Assembly: GCF_042677045.1 (NCBI RefSeq)
Contig: NZ_JBHTIH010000007.1
Coordinates: 248,001 to 312,000 of the forward strand
Length of the DNA stretch: 64,000 nt
Direction: 5' to 3'
Source: Lysobacter_K koreensis
GTDB taxonomy: Bacteria > Pseudomonadota > Gammaproteobacteria > Xanthomonadales > Xanthomonadaceae
Both the position numbers and the translations under genes were made by a program. This document shows positions 28,739 through 37,690 of the stretch, piece by piece (within the stretch, counting starts at the first letter, position 1; every line of letters starts with the position of its first letter). Below the pieces are notes generated by a model. It did no database searches, was not told where the DNA came from, and was given only the letters and a program-made list of their open reading frames with translations.

Positions 28739-29371
28739 ATGGCTGACACCTCTCCTTCCTGGTATTTCGATTTCATCTCGCCGTTCTCGTACCTGCAGTG
28801 GCAGAAGCTGAAAGACGGCGATGCGGGCATCGCGGTGACGCCGGTGCCGATCGTGTTCGCCGCGATCCTCGCCGCGCGCGGGCAGAAGGGCCCGGCGGAG
28901 ATCCCCGGCAAGCGCGAGTTCACCTACCGCCACGTGCTGTGGCAGTCGCGCCGCGAAGGCGTGCCGCTGCTGTTCCCGCCCGCGCATCCGTTCAACCCGA
29001 TCGCGGCGCTGCGCCTGTGCGTCGCCGCCGGCAGCACCCCCGCGGCGGTGGATGCGATCTTCGAGTGGATCTGGGCGCGCGGGCAGGCCGGCGACAGTGC
29101 CGACGCGCTGGCGGCGGTAGCGGCGCGACTGGGCGTCGCAATGGACGCGATCACCAGCGACGACAGCAAGGCCGCGTTGCGCGCCAACACCGACGCCGCG
29201 CTCGCCGCCGGCGTGTATGGGGTGCCGACGCTGGCATTCGACGGGCAGCTGTTCTGGGGCAACGACGCCCACGAGTTTGCGCTCGCCGCGTGGCGCGACC
29301 CGGCGGTGCTGGCCGATCCGCAGATGCAGGCCGTGTCCGCGTTGCCGGTGGGAACCGCCCGACGCGGGTAG
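28739..29371 (+). CDS. HCCA isomerase/DsbA-like thioredoxin-fold protein
   Basis: 210 residues of the DSBA/kappa-class GST fold. The N-terminus SWYFDFISPFSYLQWQKL has Ser in place of CxxC, as in 2-hydroxychromene-2-carboxylate isomerases and kappa glutathione transferases. Later blocks are PVPIVFAAILAARG, FPPAHPFNPIAALRLC, and GVYGVPTLAFDGQLFWGND, the cis-Pro and glutathione-binding region. It is probably a cytoplasmic glutathione-dependent isomerase or transferase; there is no aromatic-degradation gene nearby to fix the substrate. Confidence 0.83.
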   Translation: MADTSPSWYFDFISPFSYLQWQKLKDGDAGIAVTPVPIVFAAILAARGQKGPAEIPGKREFTYRHVLWQSRREGVPLLFPPAHPFNPIAALRLCVAAGSTPAAVDAIFEWIWARGQAGDSADALAAVAARLGVAMDAITSDDSKAALRANTDAALAAGVYGVPTLAFDGQLFWGNDAHEFALAAWRDPAVLADPQMQAVSALPVGTARRG

Positions 29372-29479
29372 GCGCCCGGGCGCGTGGCCGTGCTAGCCGG
29401 CGGGCAGACTGCGCCCGCCGATGGCGCTATTCTTGCGACACTTTTGTGACCGCACGCACGCTTAACCGGGAAATCACCT

Positions 29480-30424
29480 ATGCGCATTGGACTCGTCGTC
29501 GACTCCGCCTGCGACCTGCCGCTGGAGTACCTGCAGCGCCACGAGATCACCGTGTTGCCGATCACCGTGCGCATCGGCGAGGCCGTGCTGGCCGACCACC
29601 GCGACGAGCAGGCCACGCTGCATTTCCTCGACACCTACATCGCGCAGCGCGGCGCGGAAGCGGAGACGATGCCGTTCACGGTGCAGCAGATCCAGGACCT
29701 GTTCCTGCAGAAGCTCGTCATCGATTACGACTACGTGTTCTGCATGACCATCACCAGCTCGCGCAGCCCGATCCACGACAACGCGATGCAGGCCAGCTTC
29801 GCGATCCTCAACGACTACCGCCCGGTGCGCGCCGCCGCCGGCCACGACACGCCGTTCGCCTTGCGCGTGGTCGATACCCAGAACCTGTTCGGGGCGCAGG
29901 GCATCACCGCGGTCGAAGCCGTGCGCCTGCGCGCGGCCGGCGAAGGCGCGCCGAAGATCCGCGCGCGGCTGGAAAACCTGGCGCTGTACACCCAGGGCTA
30001 CCTGGTGCCGCGCGACCTGTACTACCTGCGCAACCGCGCGCGCACCAAGGGCGACCGCAGCGTGAGCCTGCTCAGCGCCGCGCTGGGCAGCGCGCTCGAC
30101 ATCAAGCCGGTGCTGCACTGCAACCGCGGCGAGACCTCGCCGGCGGCCAAGATCAAGGGCTTCGACCTGGCCGTGCAGAAGCTGTTCGAGTTCACCGTCA
30201 AGCGCGTCGAGTCGGGGCTGATGACCCCGACCGTGTGCCTGAGCTATGGCGGCGCACTGGCCGAGATGCGTAGCCTGCCCGGCTACGAGAATCTGCGCCT
30301 GGCCTGCAGCGCCAACAACATCGAGCTGTTCGAAAGCGTGATGAGCCTGACCGGCATGGTCAACGTCGGCAAGGGCGCGCTGTCGGTCGGGTTTGCCGCG
30401 GAGACGGCGAAGTTCGACGCGTGA
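29480..30424 (+). CDS. DegV family protein (fatty-acid binding type)
   Basis: 314 residues, two-domain DegV fold. The opening IGLVVDSACDLPLEYL is the family signature; SSRSPIHDNAMQA and VVDTQNLFGAQG hold the ligand-contacting regions, and LSYGGALAEM and the closing GMVNVGKGALSVGF follow. Relatives bind a fatty acid and pass it to fatty acid kinase, but no fakA-like gene is in this window. The ribosome site is GGGAAA before ATG 29480, and a -10-like TATTCT lies about 50 nt upstream. Confidence 0.85.
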   Translation: MRIGLVVDSACDLPLEYLQRHEITVLPITVRIGEAVLADHRDEQATLHFLDTYIAQRGAEAETMPFTVQQIQDLFLQKLVIDYDYVFCMTITSSRSPIHDNAMQASFAILNDYRPVRAAAGHDTPFALRVVDTQNLFGAQGITAVEAVRLRAAGEGAPKIRARLENLALYTQGYLVPRDLYYLRNRARTKGDRSVSLLSAALGSALDIKPVLHCNRGETSPAAKIKGFDLAVQKLFEFTVKRVESGLMTPTVCLSYGGALAEMRSLPGYENLRLACSANNIELFESVMSLTGMVNVGKGALSVGFAAETAKFDA

Positions 30425-30579
30425 GCTGAGAGCAAATACCCCTCAATCCCCCTGTTGCAAAGGGAAAGGCCAGCGATGCGGGGCTCCCGCCCGACTCGGC
30501 ACACAGGACTTTCCGCCTACAGCCGCGCCCATGGCCGCGGGTTAGGCTGCAGGACTTTGTCCGCCTGCGCAGCCCATCG

Positions 30580-33500
30580 ATGATCCCGACCCGCCGTTTG
30601 CTCGTCCTCGCGCTTGCCAGCGCGCTTTCCTTCGATATCGGCGCGGCCGCCTTCGCGGAAGATCCGCCGCCACCGGCGCCGCAGCCTGTGCCGCAACCGG
30701 CACCACAGACCAAGGACGCCGCCGAGGGCGACACGCCGCCGGTGCAACTGGAGCAGGACGCGCTCGACCCGGCCGGCACCGACCCGGCGCAGGCATCGCC
30801 GCAGACCGCCAAGGGCAAGGCCAAGCCGGGCGCGGCCGACGACGAGAAGCCGAAGTGGGACGTCAGCGCCGCTCACGGCGAGACCAAGGCAGTGCGCTTC
30901 GACACCGACGAAGGCACCTGGATGGACGTCGACGTCTCGCCCGATGGCCGCGAGCTGGCGTTCTCGCTGCTCGGCGACCTGTACCGCCTGCCGATCGGCG
31001 GCGGCAAGGCGATCCGCGTCAGCGGCGGCCCGGCCTGGGACGTGCAGCCGCGCTTCTCGCCCGACGGCCGCGAGCTGGCCTTCACCTCCGACCGCGGCGG
31101 CGGCAACAACCTGTGGCGCGTGCCGGTGCAGGGCATGAGCGCCGACGGCAGCAACGCGACCCAGGTCACCCGCGAAGACTTCCGCCTGCTCAACAACCCG
31201 GCGTGGACGCCGGACGGCCAGTTCCTGGTCGGCCGCAAGCACTTCACCGGCGAGCGCTCGCTCGGCGCCGGCGAGCTGTGGCTGTACCACGTCGGCGGCG
31301 GCGAGACCGGCAGCGGCGGCGTGCAGCTGACCAAGCAGAAGAACGACCAGCAGGACCTCGGCGAACCCGCGGTCTCGCCCGACGGCCGCTACGTGTACTT
31401 CTCCGAGGACGTCAGCGACGGGCCGACGTTCCAGTACAACAAGAACCCGCACGACGTGATCTACGCGATCAAGCGCCTCGACCGCCAGACCGGCAAGGCC
31501 GAGACGCTGATCGCCACGCCCGGCGGCGCGGTGCGGCCGCAGCCTTCGCCGGACGGCAAGTCGCTCGCGTTCGTGAAGCGCGTGCGCGAGAAGTCGGTGC
31601 TGCACGTGCTCGACCTCGCCAGCGGCGCGGTGCGCCCGGTATGGGACGGCCTCTCGCACGACCAGCAGGAGGCGTGGGCGATCTTCGGCCCGTACCCGAA
31701 CTTCGACTGGACCCCGGATTCCCGATCGGTGGTGCTGTGGGCGCAGGGCAAGCTGTGGCGCGTCGACATGGCCAGCGGCAAAACCGCGAACATCCCGTTC
31801 AGCGCCCGCGTCGAACAGACCGTCACCGCGCCGCTGCGCTTCGAGCAGAAGCTCGACGAAGGCACGTTCGCGCCGAAGATGATCCGCGACGTCGCGACCT
31901 CGGCCGATGGCAACACCCTGGTGTTCCATGCGGTCGGCCAGCTGTGGCGCAAGCGCCTGCCCGACGGCAAGCCCGAGCGCCTGACCGGCAACGAGGGCCT
32001 GTACGAGTACCAGCCCAGCTTCAGTGCCGACGGCCGCAAGCTGCTGTACACGACCTGGTCGGACGCGGCGCTCGGCGCGATCTACGTGCGTGACGCCAGC
32101 GGCGGCGGCATGGGCAAGCGCCTGACCCAGGAGAAGGGGTTCTATTACGGACCGCGCTTCTCGCCGGACGGCACCCGCATCGTCTATTCCAAGAGCGGCG
32201 GCGGCAGCTTGACCGGCGCGATGTGGTCGGGCGACAAGGGCATCTACGTGATGCCGGCCAGTGGCGGCAAGCCGCTGCGCGTGGCGACCGAGGGCGACGC
32301 GCCGCAGTTCAGCGCCGACGGCCAGCGCGTCTACTACCTCACCGGCGGCGGCCTCAAGAAGAAGCTGATGTCGGTCGGCCTGCACGGCGAGGAGCCGCGC
32401 GAGGTGTTCGACCTCAAGTACGTCGATGCGGTCAGCGTCTCGCCCGACGGCAAGTGGGTCGCGTTCACCGAATTGTTCAACGCCTACGTGGCGCCGCTGG
32501 TCACCACCGGCGCGGCGATCGAATTGTCGAAGGACAGCAAGGCGCTGCCGGTGACCCAGGTCAGCGCCGACGTCGGCAGCTACTTCCACTGGGGCGCCGA
32601 CTCGAAGTCGCTGAACTGGATGGTCGGCGACCGGTACTACTCGCGTGACCTCAACCAGAGCTTCGCGTTCCTGCCCGGCGCACCGAAGGAGTTGCCCAAG
32701 CCCCCCACTGGCGGCGGCATCCAGGTCGGGCTGACGGTGCCGGTCGACAAGTCGAACGAACTGGTCGCGTTCACCCACGCCCGCATCGTCACCATGCGCG
32801 ACGCCGAGAACACCGAGGAAGTGATCGAGGACGGCACCCTGGTGGTGCGCGGCGACGTGATCGAGGCGGTCGGCGCGGCGGGCTCGGTTTCGGTGCCGGC
32901 TGGCGCGCGCGTGATCGACGCGCGCGGCAAGACCATCGTGCCCGGCTATGTCGACGCGCACGCGCACGCCGCGCACTTCGGCCAGGGCGTGGTCCCGCAG
33001 CAGAACTGGGCGTACTACACCAACCTCGCGTTCGGCGTGACCACCATGCACGACCCGTCGGCCACGACCGAGTTCGTGTTCTCCGAGGCCGAGCTGCAGA
33101 AGGCCGGGAAGATGGTCGGCCCGCGCGTGTTCTCGACCGGCACGATCCTGTACGGCGCCGACGGCGACTTCAAGGCGGTGGTCAACTCGCTCGACGACGC
33201 CCGCAGCCACCTGCGCCGGATGCAGGCCAACGGCGCGTTCTCGGTCAAGAGCTACAACCAGCCGCGCCGCGATCAGCGCCAGCAGATCAACACCGCCGCG
33301 CGCGAGCTGGGCATGCTGGTGGTCGAGGAAGGCGGCAGCACCTTCCAGCACAACATGACCATGATCCTCGACGGCGTCACCAGCATCGAGCACAACATCC
33401 CGGTCGCGCCGCTGTACAAGGACGTAATCGGCCTCTGGTCGCAGACCGACGTGCGCAACACGCCGACCCTGGTGGTCAGCTACGGCGGCCTGTCCGGCGA

Positions 33501-34095
33501 GTACTGGTGGTACGCCAAGGACAACGTCTGGGAGGACAAGAAGCTCAACCGTTTCTTCCCGCGCGAGACGCTCGATGCGCGCAGCATCCGCCGCGAGAGC
33601 GCGCCGGACTGGGACTACTACCACGTGCAGGTCGCCAAGGCGGTCAAGCAGCTGCGCGACGCGGGGGTCAGGATCCAGGTCGGTGGCCACGGCCAGCTGC
33701 AGGGGCTGTCGCCGAACTGGGAAACCTGGTCGCTGGTGCAGGGCGGCTTCAGCAACTTCGAGGCGCTGCGCGCGGCGACCTTCGACGGCGCCGACCTGCT
33801 CGGGCTGGGCAGGCAACTGGGGTCGCTCGAGGTCGGCAAGCAGGCCGACCTGGTGGTGCTCAATGCCAATCCGCTGGAGAACATCCGCGCGACCATCGAC
33901 ACCCGCTACGTGATGGTCGACGGCCGCCTGTTCGACGTCGACGCCGACATGGCCGAGGTCGGCCACCGCGCCGAGAAGGCGCCGAACTTCTACTGGCAAC
34001 GCCACCGCGCCGGCCAGACGTTCGGGCTGGAGTACGGCCCGACCGCGGTCTGCCACTGTCCGAAAGGCCACGGCGCCCACGTTCACCTCGATTGA
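30580..34095 (+). CDS. Exported PD40/TolB-like propeller fused to an amidohydrolase
   Basis: 1171 residues. A signal peptide (1-26) and a Pro/Ala-rich spacer are followed by a WD40-like (PD40) beta-propeller from about residue 100 to 690. It is marked by repeats such as VSPDGRELAF, FSPDGRELAF, VSPDGRYVYF, FSADGRKLLY and VSPDGKWVAF. The amidohydrolase domain (about 725-1150) has the metal motif VDAHAHAAHFG (His794, His796), FGVTTMHDPSA, SIEHNIPV and VGGHGQLQG, then LGSLEVGKQADLVVLNANP. The last 16 residues form a Cys/His-rich tail (CHCPKGHGAHVHLD). The propeller may admit or position peptide-like substrates. It is not obviously linked to neighbours. Confidence 0.9.
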   Translation: MIPTRRLLVLALASALSFDIGAAAFAEDPPPPAPQPVPQPAPQTKDAAEGDTPPVQLEQDALDPAGTDPAQASPQTAKGKAKPGAADDEKPKWDVSAAHGETKAVRFDTDEGTWMDVDVSPDGRELAFSLLGDLYRLPIGGGKAIRVSGGPAWDVQPRFSPDGRELAFTSDRGGGNNLWRVPVQGMSADGSNATQVTREDFRLLNNPAWTPDGQFLVGRKHFTGERSLGAGELWLYHVGGGETGSGGVQLTKQKNDQQDLGEPAVSPDGRYVYFSEDVSDGPTFQYNKNPHDVIYAIKRLDRQTGKAETLIATPGGAVRPQPSPDGKSLAFVKRVREKSVLHVLDLASGAVRPVWDGLSHDQQEAWAIFGPYPNFDWTPDSRSVVLWAQGKLWRVDMASGKTANIPFSARVEQTVTAPLRFEQKLDEGTFAPKMIRDVATSADGNTLVFHAVGQLWRKRLPDGKPERLTGNEGLYEYQPSFSADGRKLLYTTWSDAALGAIYVRDASGGGMGKRLTQEKGFYYGPRFSPDGTRIVYSKSGGGSLTGAMWSGDKGIYVMPASGGKPLRVATEGDAPQFSADGQRVYYLTGGGLKKKLMSVGLHGEEPREVFDLKYVDAVSVSPDGKWVAFTELFNAYVAPLVTTGAAIELSKDSKALPVTQVSADVGSYFHWGADSKSLNWMVGDRYYSRDLNQSFAFLPGAPKELPKPPTGGGIQVGLTVPVDKSNELVAFTHARIVTMRDAENTEEVIEDGTLVVRGDVIEAVGAAGSVSVPAGARVIDARGKTIVPGYVDAHAHAAHFGQGVVPQQNWAYYTNLAFGVTTMHDPSATTEFVFSEAELQKAGKMVGPRVFSTGTILYGADGDFKAVVNSLDDARSHLRRMQANGAFSVKSYNQPRRDQRQQINTAARELGMLVVEEGGSTFQHNMTMILDGVTSIEHNIPVAPLYKDVIGLWSQTDVRNTPTLVVSYGGLSGEYWWYAKDNVWEDKKLNRFFPRETLDARSIRRESAPDWDYYHVQVAKAVKQLRDAGVRIQVGGHGQLQGLSPNWETWSLVQGGFSNFEALRAATFDGADLLGLGRQLGSLEVGKQADLVVLNANPLENIRATIDTRYVMVDGRLFDVDADMAEVGHRAEKAPNFYWQRHRAGQTFGLEYGPTAVCHCPKGHGAHVHLD

Positions 34096-34232
34096 ACCGC
34101 CGCGGCTCGCCCTGACCAGGCTGGCCCTGACCAGGCAGGCCGCGCCCAGGGGAATGCAACCGGGCGCGGCGTTCACGGCGGGCCCATGATCGGCGTCCTA
34201 CGCTGGTTCCAGTTCCCTGACGAGACACCACG

Positions 34233-34577
34233 ATGGCGACCCGGTACTACATCAGCCTGCCCGACGGCGCGCGTGCGCGCGGCACCGACCCCGCCCTGTC
34301 GTTCACCGCGCAGAGCGGGCCGGGGTTTGCCGCCGAACTGCAGGACGCATTGCGCAGCGACGCGCTGTTCGAACGCTGGCGCGGCAAGCAGCCCGAGCCG
34401 GACGAGGTCGACCGCTCGCTCGCGGCCACCGACCCCAACGCGGTCGTCCACGGCGAGCAGGACGACCTGCACATCGACCTGGTGGTGACCTCGACCATCC
34501 CCGGCACGGTGCTCAAGCAGCGCCTGCGGCTGCTGGCCGGCAGCCACTGGGAACTGCGCGACGTGACGGCGGCCTGA
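34233..34577 (+). CDS. Hypothetical protein
   Basis: 114 residues, GC-rich like the genome, starting MATRYYISLPDGARARGTDPALSF. It is predicted soluble, mixed alpha/beta, with no cysteine and no catalytic motif I recognise. A strong terminator follows at 34676-34712, so it is a single-gene transcript. The ATG is preceded by GACGAGACACC, a weak ribosome site. Confidence 0.6.
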   Translation: MATRYYISLPDGARARGTDPALSFTAQSGPGFAAELQDALRSDALFERWRGKQPEPDEVDRSLAATDPNAVVHGEQDDLHIDLVVTSTIPGTVLKQRLRLLAGSHWELRDVTAA

Positions 34578-34675
34578 GCCGGCCCCAGGTGCCGTTGCTA
34601 CCGGTACCGACGTCCACCAGGACCTGCGCGGCCCGGGTGTAGAGGTGGGTCACTAGCGGCGCAATCGCCGCCTTG

Positions 34676-34712
34676 CCGCGATGCCCGTGTCAGTCACGGC
34701 CATCGCGGTTTT
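34676..34712 (+). terminator. Intrinsic terminator of the 34233 gene
   Basis: Stem CCGCGATG (34676-34683) with CATCGCGG (34701-34708), one C-C mismatch, then an inner stem CCGTG/CACGG around TCAGT. The U-tract TTTTCATTT follows from 34709. Confidence 0.75.
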
Positions 34713-34774
34713 CATTTGCGCGCCAGCCGATACCAGGCGGTCGATACTGGGCACCCGTTCCCGCGAGCGATCCC

Positions 34775-35461
34775 GTGCCGACTCCACCCACCCAAGTGCT
34801 GCTGTCGTGGAGCGGCGGCAAGGACGCCGCGTGGACCCTGCAGGCCCTGCGCCAGCGCGCCGAGGTGCGCGTGGTCGGGCTGCTCACGACCTTGACCTCC
34901 GGCTACGAGCGCGTGGCGATGCACGGCATTCGCCGCGACGTGCTGCACGCGCAGGCCGACGCCGTCGGCCTGCCGCTGGTCGAGGCCAGCATCCCGCCGC
35001 AATGCGACAACGCGGTCTACGAGGCCGCGTTCGCCGCGGCGCTCGACACCGCCCACCAGCTCTGGCCGGGGCTGCGCACGATCGCGTTCGGCGATCTGTT
35101 CCTCGCCGACGTGCGGGCCTGGCGCGAGGCGCTGTGCACGCGCCTGGGATGGAAGATCGAGACGCCGCTGTTCGGCGCCGACACCGCGGCGCTGGCGCGG
35201 GTGATGATCGACGGCGGCCTGCGCGCCCACCTGTGCTGCGTCGATAGCGAGCAGCTGGGGGCGCAATTCAGCGGGCGCGCGTTCGATGCGACGCTGCTGT
35301 CGGAGTTGCCCCCCGCCTGCGATCCCTGTGGCGAGAACGGCGAATTCCACACCCTGGTGTCCGACGGCCCGATGTTCGCGCGGCCGCTGGCGATCGCGCG
35401 TGGCGAGAGCGTGCTGCGCGACGGCCGCTTCGCCTACACCGACTTCGCGCTGCCGTTGTAG
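34775..35461 (+). CDS. DUF71 ATP-pyrophosphatase (diphthine-ammonia ligase family)
   Basis: 228 residues. The PP-loop LLSWSGGKDAAWTLQAL (about residues 8-24) activates a carbonyl with ATP; CENGEFHTLV near the end corresponds to the family EGGEYET motif. Eukaryotic and archaeal relatives amidate diphthine, but bacteria lack diphthamide. The bacterial role must differ; some DUF71 proteins are linked to cobalamin or tRNA-type amidation. GTG at 34775 is chosen because upstream sequence is terminator and hairpin. Confidence 0.83.
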   Translation: MPTPPTQVLLSWSGGKDAAWTLQALRQRAEVRVVGLLTTLTSGYERVAMHGIRRDVLHAQADAVGLPLVEASIPPQCDNAVYEAAFAAALDTAHQLWPGLRTIAFGDLFLADVRAWREALCTRLGWKIETPLFGADTAALARVMIDGGLRAHLCCVDSEQLGAQFSGRAFDATLLSELPPACDPCGENGEFHTLVSDGPMFARPLAIARGESVLRDGRFAYTDFALPL

Positions 35462-35480
35462 ATCCGGGCCTGCCCGGATC
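35461..35480. terminator. Short hairpin at the DUF71 stop, between convergent genes
   Basis: GATCCGGGC pairs with GCCCGGATC around CT, starting on the last base of the stop codon and 26 nt from the end of fghA on the other strand. No U-run, so it is a weak candidate terminator. Confidence 0.4.
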
Positions 35481-35505
35481 AGCAGCAGTGCGGAGGCGGC
35501 TGGAG

Positions 35506-36336
35506 TCAGCCTTTCAAGGCACGCGCGTGGTGGGCCAGGTGCTCGCCGATGAAGCTGGCGATGAAGTAGTAGCTGTGGTCGTAACCCGGCTGCAGGCGCA
35601 GCCGCAGCGGATGCCCGGCGGCGGTGCAGGCGGCCTGCAGGCGCTCGGGTTGCAGCTGGCTGGCGAGGAACTCATCGTCCTCGCCCTGGTCGACCAGCAG
35701 CGGCAGTTTTTCCGCTGCGCTGGACACCAGCTCGCTCGCGTCCCAGGCCTGCCACGCCGCGCGATCGGCGCCGAGGTAGGCGGAAAACGCCTTCTCGCCC
35801 CACGGCACCTGCGACGGCGCGACGATCGGCGCGAACGCCGACACGCTGCGATAGCGACCGGGGTTGCGCAACGCGACCACCAGCGCGCCGTGGCCGCCCA
35901 TCGAATGGCCGCTGATCGCGCGCGCGGTGCTGGACGGGAAGTGCGCGTCGACCAGCGCCGGCAGTTCGTCGACCACGTAGTCGTACATGCGGTAATGGGA
36001 TGACCACGGCGCCTGCGTCGCGTTGACGTAGAAGCCTGCCCCCAGGCCCAGGTCGTAGCCTTCGGCATCGGCGACGCCCTCGCCGCGCGGGCTGGTGTCG
36101 GGCGCGACCAGGATCAGGCCGTGATGCGCGGCGTAACGCTGCGCGCCGGCCTTGGCGATGAAGTTCTGCTCGCTGCAGGTCAGGCCGGACAGCCAGTACA
36201 GCACCGGGCACGCCTGCTGCTCCGCCTGCGGCGGCAGGTACACGCCGAAGCGCATGTCGCAGCGCAGCGTGGTCGACGGGTGGCTCCAGACTTCTTGGCG
36301 GCCGCCGAAGCAGGCGTGGGATTCGAGGCGTTGCAT
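35506..36336 (-). CDS. fghA: S-formylglutathione hydrolase
   Basis: Hydrolyses S-formylglutathione to formate and glutathione, the second step of formaldehyde detoxification. 276 residues, the usual length. The esterase D pattern is visible: YWLSGLTCSEQNFIAKAGAQR, DTSPRGEG, the nucleophile elbow SGHSMGGHGAL, the Asp in DQGEDDEFL, and the catalytic His in PGYDHSYYFIASFI. It starts 12 nt after the adhC stop in the same operon, so both are induced together. Confidence 0.95.
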   Translation of the reverse strand: MQRLESHACFGGRQEVWSHPSTTLRCDMRFGVYLPPQAEQQACPVLYWLSGLTCSEQNFIAKAGAQRYAAHHGLILVAPDTSPRGEGVADAEGYDLGLGAGFYVNATQAPWSSHYRMYDYVVDELPALVDAHFPSSTARAISGHSMGGHGALVVALRNPGRYRSVSAFAPIVAPSQVPWGEKAFSAYLGADRAAWQAWDASELVSSAAEKLPLLVDQGEDDEFLASQLQPERLQAACTAAGHPLRLRLQPGYDHSYYFIASFIGEHLAHHARALKG

Positions 36337-36348
36337 GCCGGCGACGCC

Positions 36349-37458
36349 TCAGAACCGGATCACGGTGCGGATCGACTTGCCTTCGTGCATGAGAGCGAAC
36401 GCCTCGTTGATGCGCTCCAGCGGCAGCTCGTGGGTGATGAACGGGTCCAGGTCGATCTCGCCGCGCATCGCCTGCTCGACCATGCCCGGCAGCTGCGTGC
36501 GGCCCTTGACGCCGCCGAACGCCGAACCCCGCCAGACGCGCCCGGTCACCAGCTGGAACGGGCGCGTGCTGATCTCCTGGCCGGCGCCGGCGACCCCGAT
36601 GATGACGCTCTCGCCCCAGCCCTTGTGGCAGCACTCTAGCGCCGCGCGCATGACGTGGACGTTGCCGATGCACTCGAAGCTGAAGTCGACGCCGCCGTCG
36701 GTGAGCTCGACCACCACGTCCTGGATGGGCTTGTCGTAGTCGGCCGGGTTGAGGCAATCGGTCGCGCCCATCGAGCGCGCGAGTTCGAACTTGCCCGGGT
36801 TGGTGTCGATCGCGACGATTCGCCCGGCCCTGGCCTGCACCGCGCCCTGGATCACCGCCAAACCAATCCCGCCCAGCCCGAACACCGCGACGCTGTCGCC
36901 GGCTTGCACCTTGGCGGTGTTGTGCACGGCGCCGATGCCGGTGGTGACGCCGCAGCCGAGCAGGCAGACCTTCTCCAGCTTTGCTGCGGGGTTGATCACC
37001 GCCAGCGAGACCTCGGGCACGACCGTGTACTCGCTGAACGTGCTGCAGCCCATGTAGTGGTGGATCGGCTGGCCGTTGTAGCTGAAGCGCGAACTGCCGT
37101 CGGGCATCAACCCGCGGCCCTGAGTCGCGCGCACCGCCTGGCACAGGTTGGTCTTGCCCGACAGACAGAATTTGCACTGGCGGCATTCGGCCGTGTACAG
37201 CGGGATCACGTGGTCGCCGGGCTTGACGCTGGTGACGCCCGCGCCCACTTCCACCACGATGCCGCCGCCTTCGTGGCCGAGCACCGCCGGGAACAGGCCT
37301 TCGGGATCGTCGCCGCTGAGCGTGAACGCATCGGTGTGGCAGACGCCGCTGGCGGTGATGCGCACCAGCACCTCGCCGGCGCGCGGCGGGGCGACATCGA
37401 TCTCGACCACCTGCAACGGCTGGCCGGCAGCGAAGGCGACGGCGGCGCGGGATTTCAT
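36349..37458 (-). CDS. adhC: S-(hydroxymethyl)glutathione dehydrogenase / class III alcohol dehydrogenase
   Basis: Oxidises the formaldehyde-glutathione adduct to S-formylglutathione with NAD; it can also reduce S-nitrosoglutathione. 369 residues. Catalytic zinc ligands are in ASGVCHTDAF, GHEGGGIV and GCGVTTGIGA. The structural zinc loop is ECRQCKFCLSGKTNLC, and the NAD site is VFGLGGIGLAVIQGA. The ATG at 37458 has GGAG 8 nt upstream; an earlier in-frame ATG at 37488 is not needed. It is the first gene of an operon with fghA. No FrmR-type regulator is visible next to it. Confidence 0.95.
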   Translation of the reverse strand: MKSRAAVAFAAGQPLQVVEIDVAPPRAGEVLVRITASGVCHTDAFTLSGDDPEGLFPAVLGHEGGGIVVEVGAGVTSVKPGDHVIPLYTAECRQCKFCLSGKTNLCQAVRATQGRGLMPDGSSRFSYNGQPIHHYMGCSTFSEYTVVPEVSLAVINPAAKLEKVCLLGCGVTTGIGAVHNTAKVQAGDSVAVFGLGGIGLAVIQGAVQARAGRIVAIDTNPGKFELARSMGATDCLNPADYDKPIQDVVVELTDGGVDFSFECIGNVHVMRAALECCHKGWGESVIIGVAGAGQEISTRPFQLVTGRVWRGSAFGGVKGRTQLPGMVEQAMRGEIDLDPFITHELPLERINEAFALMHEGKSIRTVIRF

Positions 37459-37525
37459 GGCGGGGCTCCGGGGGAACGAAGTGGGCATGATAGCGAGCGG
37501 GTTCGGGGCGGCGCGCGCGCATTTC

Positions 37526-37549
37526 GTAGGAGCTGCTCCAGCCGCGAGC
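37526..37549 (+). repeat. Diverged single copy of the GTAGGAGC...GCCGCGAGC repeat
   Basis: 24 nt that match an arm of the 19177-19278 inverted repeat at all but about three positions. It lies in the 232-nt gap between adhC and ppc. Confidence 0.6.
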
Positions 37550-37690
37550 GGATCGACGCACCACCCACATCACGACACCATCGCGGTCGCCGTCCATGGC
37601 GCAACACCATCGCCTTCGGATCGCCCGGCCCAGCCATCCATGGCTGGGCGTTCGTGCCTGCGGCGAGCGATGCTCGCCAAGCGCAGGCTC

